NCBI GenBank assembly: GCA_021802945.1
Contig: JAJZRE010000015.1
Location: forward strand, 1 to 48,218
Origin: Pseudomonadota bacterium
GTDB taxonomy: Bacteria; Pseudomonadota; Gammaproteobacteria; Burkholderiales; Thiobacillaceae
Direction of reading: 5' to 3'
DNA: 48,218 bases
Under the pieces are notes generated by a model that saw nothing but the letters and a program-made list of their open reading frames with translations, had not been told where the DNA came from and ran no database searches. Shown in pieces: positions 24,707 to 32,843 of this stretch; position 1 is the stretch's first letter; each line of letters begins with the position of its first letter. The translations under genes were made by a program, and so were the position numbers.

Positions 24707-25759
24707 CTACGCCACGCCCCAGGTGGCGAACAGCGGGTCGGATTCGGTGAGCTTGTCGGCGTAGCGGTCGTCCTTGGGGCGCCTGAGACCGCGCTCGACG
24801 TAGGTTTCCACCTTCTTGAAACCGGCCTGCTTGATCAGCGTGCCGACCCAGGCCATGCGCTCCATCGGGTGCAGCTCGGTCCACAGCTTGATGACCTTGG
24901 GCGGAAAGTAGCGGTGCGACAACGTCACCACGAACATGCCGCCCGGCTTCAGCACGCGCTTCGCCTCCGCAACGATCCTGTGCGGCCGGGTCAGGTACTC
25001 GAACGACACCGTGCACACCACCGCGTCGAAGCGGGCGTCGGGGAACGGCAGTGCGGGATCGGCGTTGATGTCCTTGACGATGCGCTCGGCCAGCTGCGGG
25101 TTGTCGTCGAGTTCCTCGGCGTTGAGGCCCAGGCCGACCGCCGACTGCACGGTGTCGGGCAGGTGCGAGCGCCAGCCCGCCATCAGATCGAGCACGCGTG
25201 CGTTCTCCGGCAGCACGGTGCGGTACAGCGCCTGGATGCGGCGGGCGCATACCGCGTCGACGTGGGTGACCTTGCGGGCGAGCGCATAGAACTCGGTGTC
25301 GGGGAACTCGTCCTCGCGGCGGAACGCATCCGGCCCCTCGAAGTCGGTCGGCGTCTGCATCTGCGTGTCCATGCCGCTCCATTCGAGCAGCTGCTCCACC
25401 TTGCCGACCGGCTCGGTCGAGACATCGCTCTTGCCGCTGTCGATGCTGAAGATGCGGCCCTGCAGCGGATGGCTGAAATTGGCGACGAAGCTCGCTTCGT
25501 TCAGTTTCATCACCCGGAACATCGGGCCCGGGGCATCGTCGGCGTGCAGCAGTTGCGACGGATAGAAGCGGCCCAGCTTGAGCGGCGCGATGTCGCTGCG
25601 GAACACCTCGTTCGGCACCTCGTGCTCGATCTTCGGGCCGACGTCGACCTGGGCGTCGACGGGCGGTGTGTCGCCCGGCATCCACACCACCACCTGATGG
25701 CGGCCGAGATCGGAGAAGTAATTGACGCGAAAACGCAGCGCGGAATGCAGGAGTTTCAT
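24707..25759 (-). CDS. FKBP-like domain fused to class-I SAM methyltransferase-like domain
   Basis: A 350-aa protein. Residues ~20-115 look like a SlyD/FKBP-type prolyl isomerase C-terminal half: GDTPPVDAQVDVGPKIEHEVP, then FRVMKLNEASFVANFSHPLQGRIFSID, where the NHPLxG-like loop of FKBPs is recognisable. Residues ~165-330 form a Rossmann methyltransferase: NARVLDLMAGWRSHLPD as motif I (a variant seen in DLMSSWVSHLP families), FDAVVCTVSFEYLTRP, and AEAKRVLKPGGMFVVTLSHRYFPP. Substrate unknown. It sits 13 nt after the UDG gene and 38 nt before lemA. Confidence 0.8.
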   Translation of the reverse strand: MKLLHSALRFRVNYFSDLGRHQVVVWMPGDTPPVDAQVDVGPKIEHEVPNEVFRSDIAPLKLGRFYPSQLLHADDAPGPMFRVMKLNEASFVANFSHPLQGRIFSIDSGKSDVSTEPVGKVEQLLEWSGMDTQMQTPTDFEGPDAFRREDEFPDTEFYALARKVTHVDAVCARRIQALYRTVLPENARVLDLMAGWRSHLPDTVQSAVGLGLNAEELDDNPQLAERIVKDINADPALPFPDARFDAVVCTVSFEYLTRPHRIVAEAKRVLKPGGMFVVTLSHRYFPPKVIKLWTELHPMERMAWVGTLIKQAGFKKVETYVERGLRRPKDDRYADKLTESDPLFATWGVA

Positions 25760-25772
25760 TGTGGGTGAGTGG

Positions 25773-26444
25773 TTAAGCAGTGGAGATGGATTGCATGGTG
25801 CGCCGCGCGAGGCACAGGTCCTCCCACGCGCGCGCCTTGTCGGGCAGGTTGCGCAGCAGGTAGGCCGGATGGTAGGTCACCACCAGCGGCACGTCCTGGA
25901 ACCGGTGCACGCGGCCGCGCAGGCGGGCGATCGCCTCGTCGGTCCCGAGCAGGCTTTGCGCGGCGAAGCGTCCCAGCGCGAGAATCAGTTTCGGCTGGAT
26001 CAGTTCGATCTGCGCCAGCAGATAGGGGCGGCACGCAGCCACCTCGTCCGGCTCGGGATTGCGGTTGCCGGGCGGGCGCGATTTCAGCACGTTGGTGATG
26101 TAGACGTTCTCGCCGCGTTTCAGCCCGACCGATGCCAGCATGGCGTCGAGCAGCTTGCCCGCCTGGCCGACGAAGGGCTCGCCCTGCGCATCCTCATCCG
26201 CGCCCGGTGCCTCGCCGATGATCAGCCAGTCGGCGTTGCGGTCGCCGACGCCGAGCACGCCTTGCGTGCGCGTGGCGGAAAGCTTGCAGGCGGTGCAACG
26301 GGCGACGGCGTCGGCCAGTTGATCCCAGGTGGTGGACGGCGAACCGGCGGCGGTGAGGGGTGGACGGGAAGCCGGAGGTGCCTCGCGCAGCCGCCAGACG
26401 GGACCGATGCCCAGCTCCCCGAAGACATCGTCACGGCTCAGCAC
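25773..26444 (-). CDS. family-4 uracil-DNA glycosylase with one Fe-S cysteine replaced
   Basis: A type-4 (UDGa-like) uracil-DNA glycosylase that removes uracil from DNA. The 223-aa protein starts at GTG 26444 ([21 protein letters not shown]), overlapping the rimI stop. Active-site motifs are [20 protein letters not shown] (~78-97) and the C-terminal TYHPAYLLR (H-P loop). The family's [4Fe-4S] ligands would be C50, C53, then the Cys of KCRPPGNR, and C138. Here the third is Ser122 (KSRPPGNR) while the other three remain. The N-terminal ~40 residues are a family-typical Pro-rich lead. Confidence 0.9.
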   Translation of the reverse strand: MLSRDDVFGELGIGPVWRLREAPPASRPPLTAAGSPSTTWDQLADAVARCTACKLSATRTQGVLGVGDRNADWLIIGEAPGADEDAQGEPFVGQAGKLLDAMLASVGLKRGENVYITNVLKSRPPGNRNPEPDEVAACRPYLLAQIELIQPKLILALGRFAAQSLLGTDEAIARLRGRVHRFQDVPLVVTYHPAYLLRNLPDKARAWEDLCLARRTMQSISTA

Positions 26445-26905
26445 ATCAGTTCCTTCTTCATGATGAGCGCATCCTCGCGGCCCTCGCGCGCGGGATAGTA
26501 GTCGCGGCGCACCGCCAGATCGACGAATCCGCTGTTGTGATAGAGCGCAATGGCGGCGGCATTGGATATGCGCACCTCGAGAAACAGGCTTTCGGCCCGG
26601 TGGTCGCAGGCGCGCGCCAGGCAGTGCTCGAGCAAATCCCGGCCCAGGCCTTTGCGGCGCCACATCGGGGCGATGGTCAGGTTGAGCAGGTGCGCCTCTC
26701 CCGCCGCCGCCATCATTGCGTAGTAGCCGATGATCTCGCCTTCGGCCTCGCGCACCCACATGCTGTAGCCGGCGCTCAGCGAATCGGCAAAATTTCCCCG
26801 GCTCCACGGGTACTCGTAGCTTGCGAGCTCGATCCGGTTGATGCGCGACAGATCAGCCTCTGTCATCGGCCGAAAATGGCGTGCAATCTCAAAGACAACA
26901 CTCAT
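26438..26905 (-). CDS. rimI: ribosomal-protein-alanine N-acetyltransferase RimI
   Basis: A 155-aa GNAT acetyltransferase of the RimI type, which acetylates the N-terminus of ribosomal protein S18. It has IELASYEYPWSRGNFADSLSAGY near the N-terminus, the acetyl-CoA loop APMWRRKGLGRDLLEHCL, and the C-terminal FLEVRISNAAAIALYHNSGFVDLAVRRDYYP. The position directly after tsaB, with an ATGA overlap, is the classic tsaB-rimI arrangement. Confidence 0.94.
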   Translation of the reverse strand: MSVVFEIARHFRPMTEADLSRINRIELASYEYPWSRGNFADSLSAGYSMWVREAEGEIIGYYAMMAAAGEAHLLNLTIAPMWRRKGLGRDLLEHCLARACDHRAESLFLEVRISNAAAIALYHNSGFVDLAVRRDYYPAREGREDALIMKKELMC

Positions 26906-27591
26906 GCGGAGTGTCTCGCGCGACGCTCGTCTATCGTCAGCGCCACCTTGTCGCGCAGGTACACCGGCGCCGCGAGCGCGGCGTCCATGCCCTCGCCGCG
27001 TTCGAACGCCCGGGCCGCGAGCGGCGCCATGGCGGCGGCATCGGGCATGAGCGTGTCGTCGATGCGCACCAGCCCGGACCCCAGACGCGAGCGCAGCACT
27101 TCACCCGGCGCGGCGAAACCGTTGCCGGCGCCGACCCAGCCACCGCCAACGGGAACGGCGACCGATTCCGGCACCGCCAGTCGCGGTGCAACGACAGCGC
27201 GCCAGCCCGCGCTGTCGCGGCGATACGCCGCCCAGTACACCTCGGCCATGCGCGCGTCGAGCACGGTCAGCACCGCGTCCGCCCCCGTCTGCTCGGCGAT
27301 GGATTCCAGCGTGGAGACGCCGGCCACCGGCAGGTCGGCGCCGAACGCCAGGCCCTGCGTCACGGCACACGCAATGCGCAGACCCGTGAACGAGCCGGGC
27401 CCGGCGCCATAGCCGATGCCGTCGAGCTGACGAAGCGTGAGGCCGGCCGCGCGCAGCAGTTCGTCCACCATCGGCAGCAGCAGGCTGCTGTGGCGTTGTT
27501 CGGCCAGCACCCGGCGCGCCCGGATCTGGCCATCCAGCCACAGTGCGGCCGAACACCATTCGGTGGAGGTATCGAGAACGAGCAGTTTCAT
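26902..27591 (-). CDS. tsaB: tRNA threonylcarbamoyladenosine synthesis protein TsaB
   Basis: A 229-aa ASKHA-fold protein that dimerises with TsaD for t6A37 modification of ANN-decoding tRNAs. It has the N-terminal MKLLVLDTSTEWCSAAL, then EQRHSSLLLPMVDELL and the signature GIGYGAGPGSFTGLRIACAVTQGLAFG. The C-terminal half is divergent, as usual. Its stop overlaps the rimI start. Confidence 0.95.
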   Translation of the reverse strand: MKLLVLDTSTEWCSAALWLDGQIRARRVLAEQRHSSLLLPMVDELLRAAGLTLRQLDGIGYGAGPGSFTGLRIACAVTQGLAFGADLPVAGVSTLESIAEQTGADAVLTVLDARMAEVYWAAYRRDSAGWRAVVAPRLAVPESVAVPVGGGWVGAGNGFAAPGEVLRSRLGSGLVRIDDTLMPDAAAMAPLAARAFERGEGMDAALAAPVYLRDKVALTIDERRARHSA

Positions 27592-27630
27592 CCGTGCGAT
27601 TTTACCGCCTGGCGCAGATAATCCGACGCC

Positions 27631-28029
27631 TCATGGTCCCCTCGCACCCGCGGGCTGCAGGGGCATCAGAATCTCGAAGCGCACCCGCGACCACGGATCG
27701 CGCACCTCGGACAGCCGGGTAATGCGGGCTTCCAGCACCTGTCCGCCATCCATGAAGCGCGCCACGTCGGCATTCTCGCGGCGCGGCACATAGCCGATGT
27801 GGTGGCCCTGCCATTCCACGCGAACCGCCCTCGCGTCATGCGGATTGTCCGGCTCGCGAATCAGGGTGAGCGCATCGCCGACCCGCATCCGCGGCCACAG
27901 CGTCTTCCCCGCATGGTATTGAAATCCGGCCAGCGGCGAATCCTGCAGCAGGATGTGCGCGGTAACCTGGGCATGGAGCGGTTGCGTCCACACCCAGGCC
28001 AGACACAGCAACGCCAGACGACGACGCAT
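27631..28029 (-). CDS. exported HIRAN-domain protein
   Basis: A 132-aa protein from ATG 28029 with a clear signal peptide (MRRRLALLCLAWVWTQPLHAQ). A HIRAN-like fold follows: LAGFQYHAGKTLWPRMRVGDALTLIREPDNPHDARAVRVEWQGHHIGYVPRRENADVARFMD. In HIRAN domains the NPxD-A-V-V and G-x-IP strands bind DNA ends. Here the domain stands alone behind an export signal. The gene lies 39 nt upstream of tsaB on the same strand. Confidence 0.85.
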   Translation of the reverse strand: MRRRLALLCLAWVWTQPLHAQVTAHILLQDSPLAGFQYHAGKTLWPRMRVGDALTLIREPDNPHDARAVRVEWQGHHIGYVPRRENADVARFMDGGQVLEARITRLSEVRDPWSRVRFEILMPLQPAGARGP

Positions 28030-28193
28030 GGGGGGTCCGAATGTCAGATCCAGAATCGGGCATTCTACTGGGAAACCCGGCCAACGATCCGCGCCGGCGT
28101 GCATGTTTCAGGTTTGCTTGTTTCACTCGACAAGCCGTCAGCCGCTTGAGGTAGGATGAAGACATTCTCAACCTCCGTCATCACGATCACGCC

Positions 28194-29594
28194 ATGCCGA
28201 GAAGAAAAGCCGCTGCCCAGACCAAGCTGTTCGTTTTGGATACCAACGTGCTGATGCACGACCCGACCAGCCTGTACCGCTTCGAGGAACACGACATCTA
28301 CGTGCCGATCGCCACGCTGGAAGAACTCGATATGCACAAGAAGGGCATGACCGAAGTGTCGCGCAATGCGCGTCAGGCAAGCCGCTTCATCGACGAAATC
28401 GTCAGCAAGCTCGACAGCATCGAGGACGGCGTTCCGCTCGCGCCGCACAGCCACAATGCCGCCACCGGCCGGCTGTTCCTGCAGACCCAGGCGATCAGCG
28501 GCGACATCCCGATGAGCCTGCCGACCAGCAAGGTCGACAACCAGATCCTCGGCGTCGTGCTGTTTCTCTCGCGCCACCAGCCCAAGCGTCAGGTCATCCT
28601 GGTGTCCAAGGACATCAACATGCGCATCAAGGCGCGCGCGCTCGGCCTGCCGGCCGAAGACTACTTCAACGACAAGGTGCTGGAAGACACCGACCTGCTG
28701 TATGCCGGCCTGCGTGAACTGCCCGCCGACTTCTGGGACACGCACGGCAAGGGCATGGAATCGTGGCAGGCCAACGGCAACACCTACTACCGCGTCAAAG
28801 GCCCCCTGATTTCGAGCTTTCTGCCGAACGAATTCGTTTTCCAGGAAGGCCCCAGCCCGCTTTACGCCAAGGTTCTGAAGGTCGAGGGAAAACAGGCCGA
28901 GATGGTCACGGTGCGCGACTACACGCACCACAAGAACAATGTGTGGGGCATCACCGCGCGCAACCGCGAGCAGAACTTCGCGCTCAACGTGCTGATGGAT
29001 CCCGAGATCGATTTCGTCACCCTGCTCGGCCAGGCCGGCACCGGCAAGACCCTGCTCACGCTGGCCGCCGCGCTGGCGCAAGTGCTGGACAAGAAAATCT
29101 ACACCGAAATCATCATGACCCGCGTCACCGTCCCGGTAGGCGAGGACATCGGCTTCCTGCCCGGCACCGAGGAGGAAAAAATGACGCCCTGGATGGGCGC
29201 GCTGGAAGACAACCTCGACGTGCTGAACAAGACCGACGACGACGCCGGGGACTGGGGGCGCGCGGCGACACAGGACCTGATCCGATCGCGGATCAAGGTC
29301 AAGTCGCTCAACTTCATGCGTGGCCGCACCTTCCTCAACAAGTTCCTGATCATCGACGAGGCCCAGAATCTCACGCCCAAGCAGATGAAGACGCTGATCA
29401 CCCGTGCCGGCCCCGGCACCAAGGTGGTGTGCCTCGGCAATATCTCGCAGATCGACACGCCCTACCTCACCGAAGGCAGTTCCGGCCTCACCTATGTGGT
29501 CGATCACTTCAAGGGCTGGCCGCACAACGGCCACGTCACCCTGCAGCGGGGTGAGCGTTCGCGCCTGGCCGACTACGCTGCAGAAGTGCTGTAA
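28194..29594 (+). CDS. phoH: PhoH-family ATPase with N-terminal PIN domain
   Basis: A 466-aa PhoH2-type protein. The N-terminal PIN ribonuclease domain (~12-150) shows KLFVLDTNVLMHDP and ATLEELDMHKKG with later acidic residues. The PhoH ATPase at ~260-460 has Walker A GQAGTGKTLLTLAAAL (~282), TVPVGEDIGFLPGTEEEKM, and Walker B FLIIDEAQNLTPKQMK. Family members are RNA helicase/RNases. The start ATG begins MPRRKAAAQTK. It is followed 25 nt later by the DUF4197 gene. Confidence 0.93.
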   Translation: MPRRKAAAQTKLFVLDTNVLMHDPTSLYRFEEHDIYVPIATLEELDMHKKGMTEVSRNARQASRFIDEIVSKLDSIEDGVPLAPHSHNAATGRLFLQTQAISGDIPMSLPTSKVDNQILGVVLFLSRHQPKRQVILVSKDINMRIKARALGLPAEDYFNDKVLEDTDLLYAGLRELPADFWDTHGKGMESWQANGNTYYRVKGPLISSFLPNEFVFQEGPSPLYAKVLKVEGKQAEMVTVRDYTHHKNNVWGITARNREQNFALNVLMDPEIDFVTLLGQAGTGKTLLTLAAALAQVLDKKIYTEIIMTRVTVPVGEDIGFLPGTEEEKMTPWMGALEDNLDVLNKTDDDAGDWGRAATQDLIRSRIKVKSLNFMRGRTFLNKFLIIDEAQNLTPKQMKTLITRAGPGTKVVCLGNISQIDTPYLTEGSSGLTYVVDHFKGWPHNGHVTLQRGERSRLADYAAEVL

Positions 29595-29619
29595 CCCCCC
29601 TCTTTCCAGGAGACGCATC

Positions 29620-30384
29620 ATGGCTGCACTGACTTCAAAGCGCTGGGCCATGCTGGCAGCCGGCCTTGCGCTGAGCCTGCCTGTCCATGCCTTCGACTGG
29701 AGCGGAATTCTCAAGGACATAACCAGCCAACCTGCCAGCGAGACCGCCACGACCAGCCGCGTGGATGCACTCTCGACCACCGAGATCAATTCCGGGCTGA
29801 AGGAGGTGCTCACGCGCGGCGCCGATGCCGCGGTCGCCCAGCTGGGGAAAAAAGACGGCTTCTTCGGCAACGACGCGCTGAAGATTCCCTTGCCCCCCGG
29901 CCTGCGGAAAGCCGAAAAAGCCATGCGCATGTTCGGCATGGGCAAGCAGGCCGACGAACTGGTGCTGTCGATGAACCGCGCCGCCGAAGCCGCCGTACCG
30001 GAAGCCAAACCGCTGCTGGTGAATGCGGTGAAAGCGATGACGCTGGAAGACGCCAAGGGCATCCTGACCGGCGGCAAGACCTCGGCCACCGATTTCTTCC
30101 GCGGAAAAACCGAGGCCAAACTCACCGAACGCTTCGCCCCCATCGTCAAGGCCAACACCGACAAGGTCGGCCTGGCCCAGCAATACAACCAGTACGCAGG
30201 CATGGCGGCGCAATTCAACCTGGTCGACAGGAAGCAGGCCAATGTCGAGCAGTACGTCACGCAGCAGGCACTCGACCGGCTCTATACCCTGATCGGGGAA
30301 AAAGAGGCGGCCATTCGCGCCAACCCGATGCAGGCCGGGAGCGACCTGCTGAAAAAGGTCTTTGGCGCCGTCAGCGGCAAGTGA
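29620..30384 (+). CDS. DUF4197 exported protein
   Basis: A 254-aa protein from ATG 29620, preceded by a strong CCAGGAG ribosome binding site. It has a signal peptide (WAMLAAGLALSLPVHA) and the DUF4197 core: STTEINSGLKEVLTRGADAAVAQLGKKDGFFGNDALKIPLPPGLRKAEKAMR, then AEAAVPEAKPLLVNAVKAMTLEDAKGILTGG. Mostly helical and predicted periplasmic. No biochemical role is known. Likely co-transcribed with phoH. Confidence 0.9.
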   Translation: MAALTSKRWAMLAAGLALSLPVHAFDWSGILKDITSQPASETATTSRVDALSTTEINSGLKEVLTRGADAAVAQLGKKDGFFGNDALKIPLPPGLRKAEKAMRMFGMGKQADELVLSMNRAAEAAVPEAKPLLVNAVKAMTLEDAKGILTGGKTSATDFFRGKTEAKLTERFAPIVKANTDKVGLAQQYNQYAGMAAQFNLVDRKQANVEQYVTQQALDRLYTLIGEKEAAIRANPMQAGSDLLKKVFGAVSGK

Positions 30385-30433
30385 CCTCCCGGTGCTGCGG
30401 TATGCTATGACCCTGCCCGCCTTCTTGCATGCC

Positions 30434-30931
30434 ATGACAATCAAAACGAAAACGTTCTGCCTGTTTGCCGGATTGCTGCTTGCCCTGACCGCCCAGGCCT
30501 GGGAAATCGGCGAATTCAAGAACGGCATGAGCCGCAGCGAAGTCGAGAAGGCGCTCAAGACCTGGAATTTCGACCAGACCCTGCCGGTCGGCAACGACGG
30601 CCTGTTTGCCTACGACCTGCCCAATAATCCGGCCGGCCGGCGTTTCCTGTTCACCTTCTGCAACGACAAACTGGTTGCGTTCGAGCAGGAAGTGGAACCG
30701 GATTTCCGCCACTTCGTCACCATTGCGTCGAACTATTCCAACCTGTACGGCAACCCGCTCAAGGTCATTCCCTATACGAGCGTCGTCGCCAGCGGAGAAA
30801 AGAACCTGCTGGCGATGTTCTGGCGCAAGGGCTCGGATTATCTGGGACTCAAATACGTGCTGTACCCCGCCAGCGAACAGCTCTCGATGACCGTCCAGGT
30901 CGGCAACAACTGCTGGCAGGCACCCCGCTAG
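30434..30931 (+). CDS. small exported protein of unknown function
   Basis: A 165-aa protein from ATG 30434 (an in-frame ATG at 30407 would add 9 residues before the signal peptide). It has a signal peptide KTKTFCLFAGLLLALTAQAW, then a compact domain beginning IGEFKNGMSRSEVEKALKTWNF. The GMS-x-EVE-x-L opening resembles SmpA/BamE-like small folds but is too weak to assign. Two mature-part cysteines (FTFCNDK and GNNCWQ) could form a disulfide. It is 49 nt after the DUF4197 gene. Confidence 0.75.
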   Translation: MTIKTKTFCLFAGLLLALTAQAWEIGEFKNGMSRSEVEKALKTWNFDQTLPVGNDGLFAYDLPNNPAGRRFLFTFCNDKLVAFEQEVEPDFRHFVTIASNYSNLYGNPLKVIPYTSVVASGEKNLLAMFWRKGSDYLGLKYVLYPASEQLSMTVQVGNNCWQAPR

Positions 30932-31137
30932 GGCCATTCTTGGTGGCTATTTACCGCACGACCAACGTAACCGTCTCAGCTCGACTGCGGATTCAACCGG
31001 TGGATGCAACGGATTGGCGAAACCGCATGCAGAACGGACATTATTGGTTATCACACCTTGGCCGGCCGTTATTGGCCGTTCCGAGACATCTGATAAGCGC
31101 TTGAAACAGTCGTGCGCACCATTACCAACTTCAACGC
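30932..31137. other. 206-bp intergenic gap, nothing identified
   Basis: The gap separates a plus-strand gene and the stop of a minus-strand methyltransferase. I see no convincing terminator hairpin with a T-run, no RNA gene and no frame of note. Base composition is less GC-rich than the flanking genes. Confidence 0.5.
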
Positions 31138-32664
31138 TTAATCACTTACCATCCTAACTGGCGCCACCAGCAAACCCTGCCGCGCAAACAGCCACAGCTG
31201 CCGGCGCGTCATTTCACTGACGGTTTCCAGCGAGCGATCTTCTCCCGCATCGGCCAGCCTGGCTTGCATGATGACCGCGAGCGCATCGATCGTGCGGCTG
31301 CCATCCAGCAGGCCCAGCAGAATGCGCCCGGGTGCATCCAGATCCATCGCCACATGGCGCGCCCCGCTCACCACCCAGCCGGGCGACCTCGCCTGCAAAC
31401 GCGCCAGGTCATGCGCGCGGGGACGCTCGCCGGGTTCGTTCACATACGACAAGGCTGACACGCCGGGCATCACGCCGTGCGTCATCACCAGCTGGTACAG
31501 CGCAGCGCGAAAAGCATTCTCATCGATTTTTCCGGCCACGCCGCATTCGGCCATCACCTGCCGTACCCCGGCCAGCAGGCCGGAATAATCCAGCGAACCG
31601 GGATAGGCCATCGCCAGGATCATCGCCCCTGCTTTCATTGCGGGATCCGCAACAGGGAAGGCATTACCCGCGGGATTGATGAAGGCCTGCTCGCAGGCAG
31701 CCTCCAGATCGATTTCGTCGTCGCAGCGCAGGTCCGCATAAAACGCCAGGTCACTTAATGCCTCGATTCGGGGCGGCTGGGCACATGGCGCATCGGCACG
31801 TGCGATCAGCGCCCGCCGGAAACGGGTGAGGTGCGCCTCGTCGAGTGCCGCCTCGGCGTCCAGCCAGCGCCCGGCCATGCCCTCGGGAGTCAAGCCCCAG
31901 GCGTCTTCCAGTTCGACCACGGCGCGGCGCGGCCCCGCTTCGCCGACGTAACGCAGGCCGTGCGCATCGAGCTGCGCGGCGAATTCGGCAAACCGCGCCG
32001 GCACATTGAATTCCGCAAGATACTCATGGAACAGATAGGAGGGCGCGGCCGATTTGAGATAGGCGATTTCCTTCAGCAACCCAGGATCGGTCCACTCGGC
32101 TTCCAGTTCGTCCAGCACGCGCAGCGCCTCCCCAAGGCGCGCAGGCGCGGGCAGATCAGCCGCGGTGCGCTCGACCAGTTGGGCGCGCAAGGACAGAAGC
32201 GCGGCCCAGCCAGCCGCGACGTTGAAACTGACGTAGGCAACGCCCTGCGGCGACAGATGGCGACGGCAGACGTCAAGCAGCGCCTGCTGCACCGCAGGCG
32301 GTACCCAGGAGAACACGCCGTGCGCGATGATGTAATCGAACACGCCGAGATCGGCCGGCAGCGCGGCGAGGTCGCCATGCACGATTCGCACGTTCGTCAG
32401 GCCGAGGCGGCGGATGAAATCCGCCCCCGACTCGGCCTGCACACGCGACAGCTCCACGCCCACACACGCGGATTCCGGCCAGCGCCACGCCAGCGGAATC
32501 AGATTGCCGCCCTGCGCACAGCCCAGTTCGAGGATGCGCGCATGACGCGGATCGGGTGCGTCGAAGCCGTGCAGTCTGGCGACCGCCGCCAGGAAATCCA
32601 GCTGGGTTTCGGGCAGCGGCAGGCTGTCGTAGGGAAGCTGGTCGTAGCTGGCGAGGGTATCCAT
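31138..32664 (-). CDS. class-I methyltransferase with methyltransferase regulatory domain
   Basis: A 508-aa protein. Residues ~40-190 are a SAM methyltransferase: ARILELGCAQGGNLIPLAW (motif I), GVELSRVQ (motif II acid), GVFDYIIAHGVFSWVP and ALLDVCRRHLSPQGVAYVSFN. The central part (~200-300, SYLFHEYLAEFNVPARFAEFAAQLDAHGLRYVGEA) matches the predicted methyltransferase regulatory domain found behind such enzymes, and a third helical region follows to the C-terminus. Homologues often sit in glycan or peptide modification loci, but none is adjacent here. Substrate unknown. Confidence 0.88.
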   Translation of the reverse strand: MDTLASYDQLPYDSLPLPETQLDFLAAVARLHGFDAPDPRHARILELGCAQGGNLIPLAWRWPESACVGVELSRVQAESGADFIRRLGLTNVRIVHGDLAALPADLGVFDYIIAHGVFSWVPPAVQQALLDVCRRHLSPQGVAYVSFNVAAGWAALLSLRAQLVERTAADLPAPARLGEALRVLDELEAEWTDPGLLKEIAYLKSAAPSYLFHEYLAEFNVPARFAEFAAQLDAHGLRYVGEAGPRRAVVELEDAWGLTPEGMAGRWLDAEAALDEAHLTRFRRALIARADAPCAQPPRIEALSDLAFYADLRCDDEIDLEAACEQAFINPAGNAFPVADPAMKAGAMILAMAYPGSLDYSGLLAGVRQVMAECGVAGKIDENAFRAALYQLVMTHGVMPGVSALSYVNEPGERPRAHDLARLQARSPGWVVSGARHVAMDLDAPGRILLGLLDGSRTIDALAVIMQARLADAGEDRSLETVSEMTRRQLWLFARQGLLVAPVRMVSD

Positions 32665-32693
32665 GGCGGCGATTGTAGCGCCGCTCGCCGCCT

Positions 32694-32806
32694 GTCATTG
32701 GGAGGCGCGTAGCGACGAAGCAATCCAGTCTTTGGATTGGCGCGGAGCGTCACTGAGTAGTTAGTGGCTTCACGGGACAGCTGTCCCGCGAAAAACCCAA
32801 CTACTC
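32694..32806. repeat. palindromic intergenic repeat (REP-like) with nested hairpins
   Basis: The 179-bp gap between the methyltransferase and rhlE contains GTCATTGGGAGGCG...GAAGCAATCCAG, resembling widespread bacterial intergenic repeats with a GTCATTG...GAAGCAATC arm. It includes a CAATCCA (32721-32727)/TGGATTG (32733-32739) hairpin. Next comes an outer 8-bp pair GAGTAGTT (32755-32762)/AACTACTC (32799-32806) enclosing the perfect 16-bp palindrome CGGGACAGCTGTCCCG (32773-32788). The layout suggests a mobile palindromic unit, or a structured transcript end. Confidence 0.5.
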
Positions 32807-32843
32807 GGAGATGTGGCGCCGAAGCGCTGCCTGTCCCTACAGC

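Noticed and set aside
30932..31137. Less GC-rich gap as a possible insertion-sequence scar
   Set aside because: I could not identify terminal repeats or a transposase fragment.
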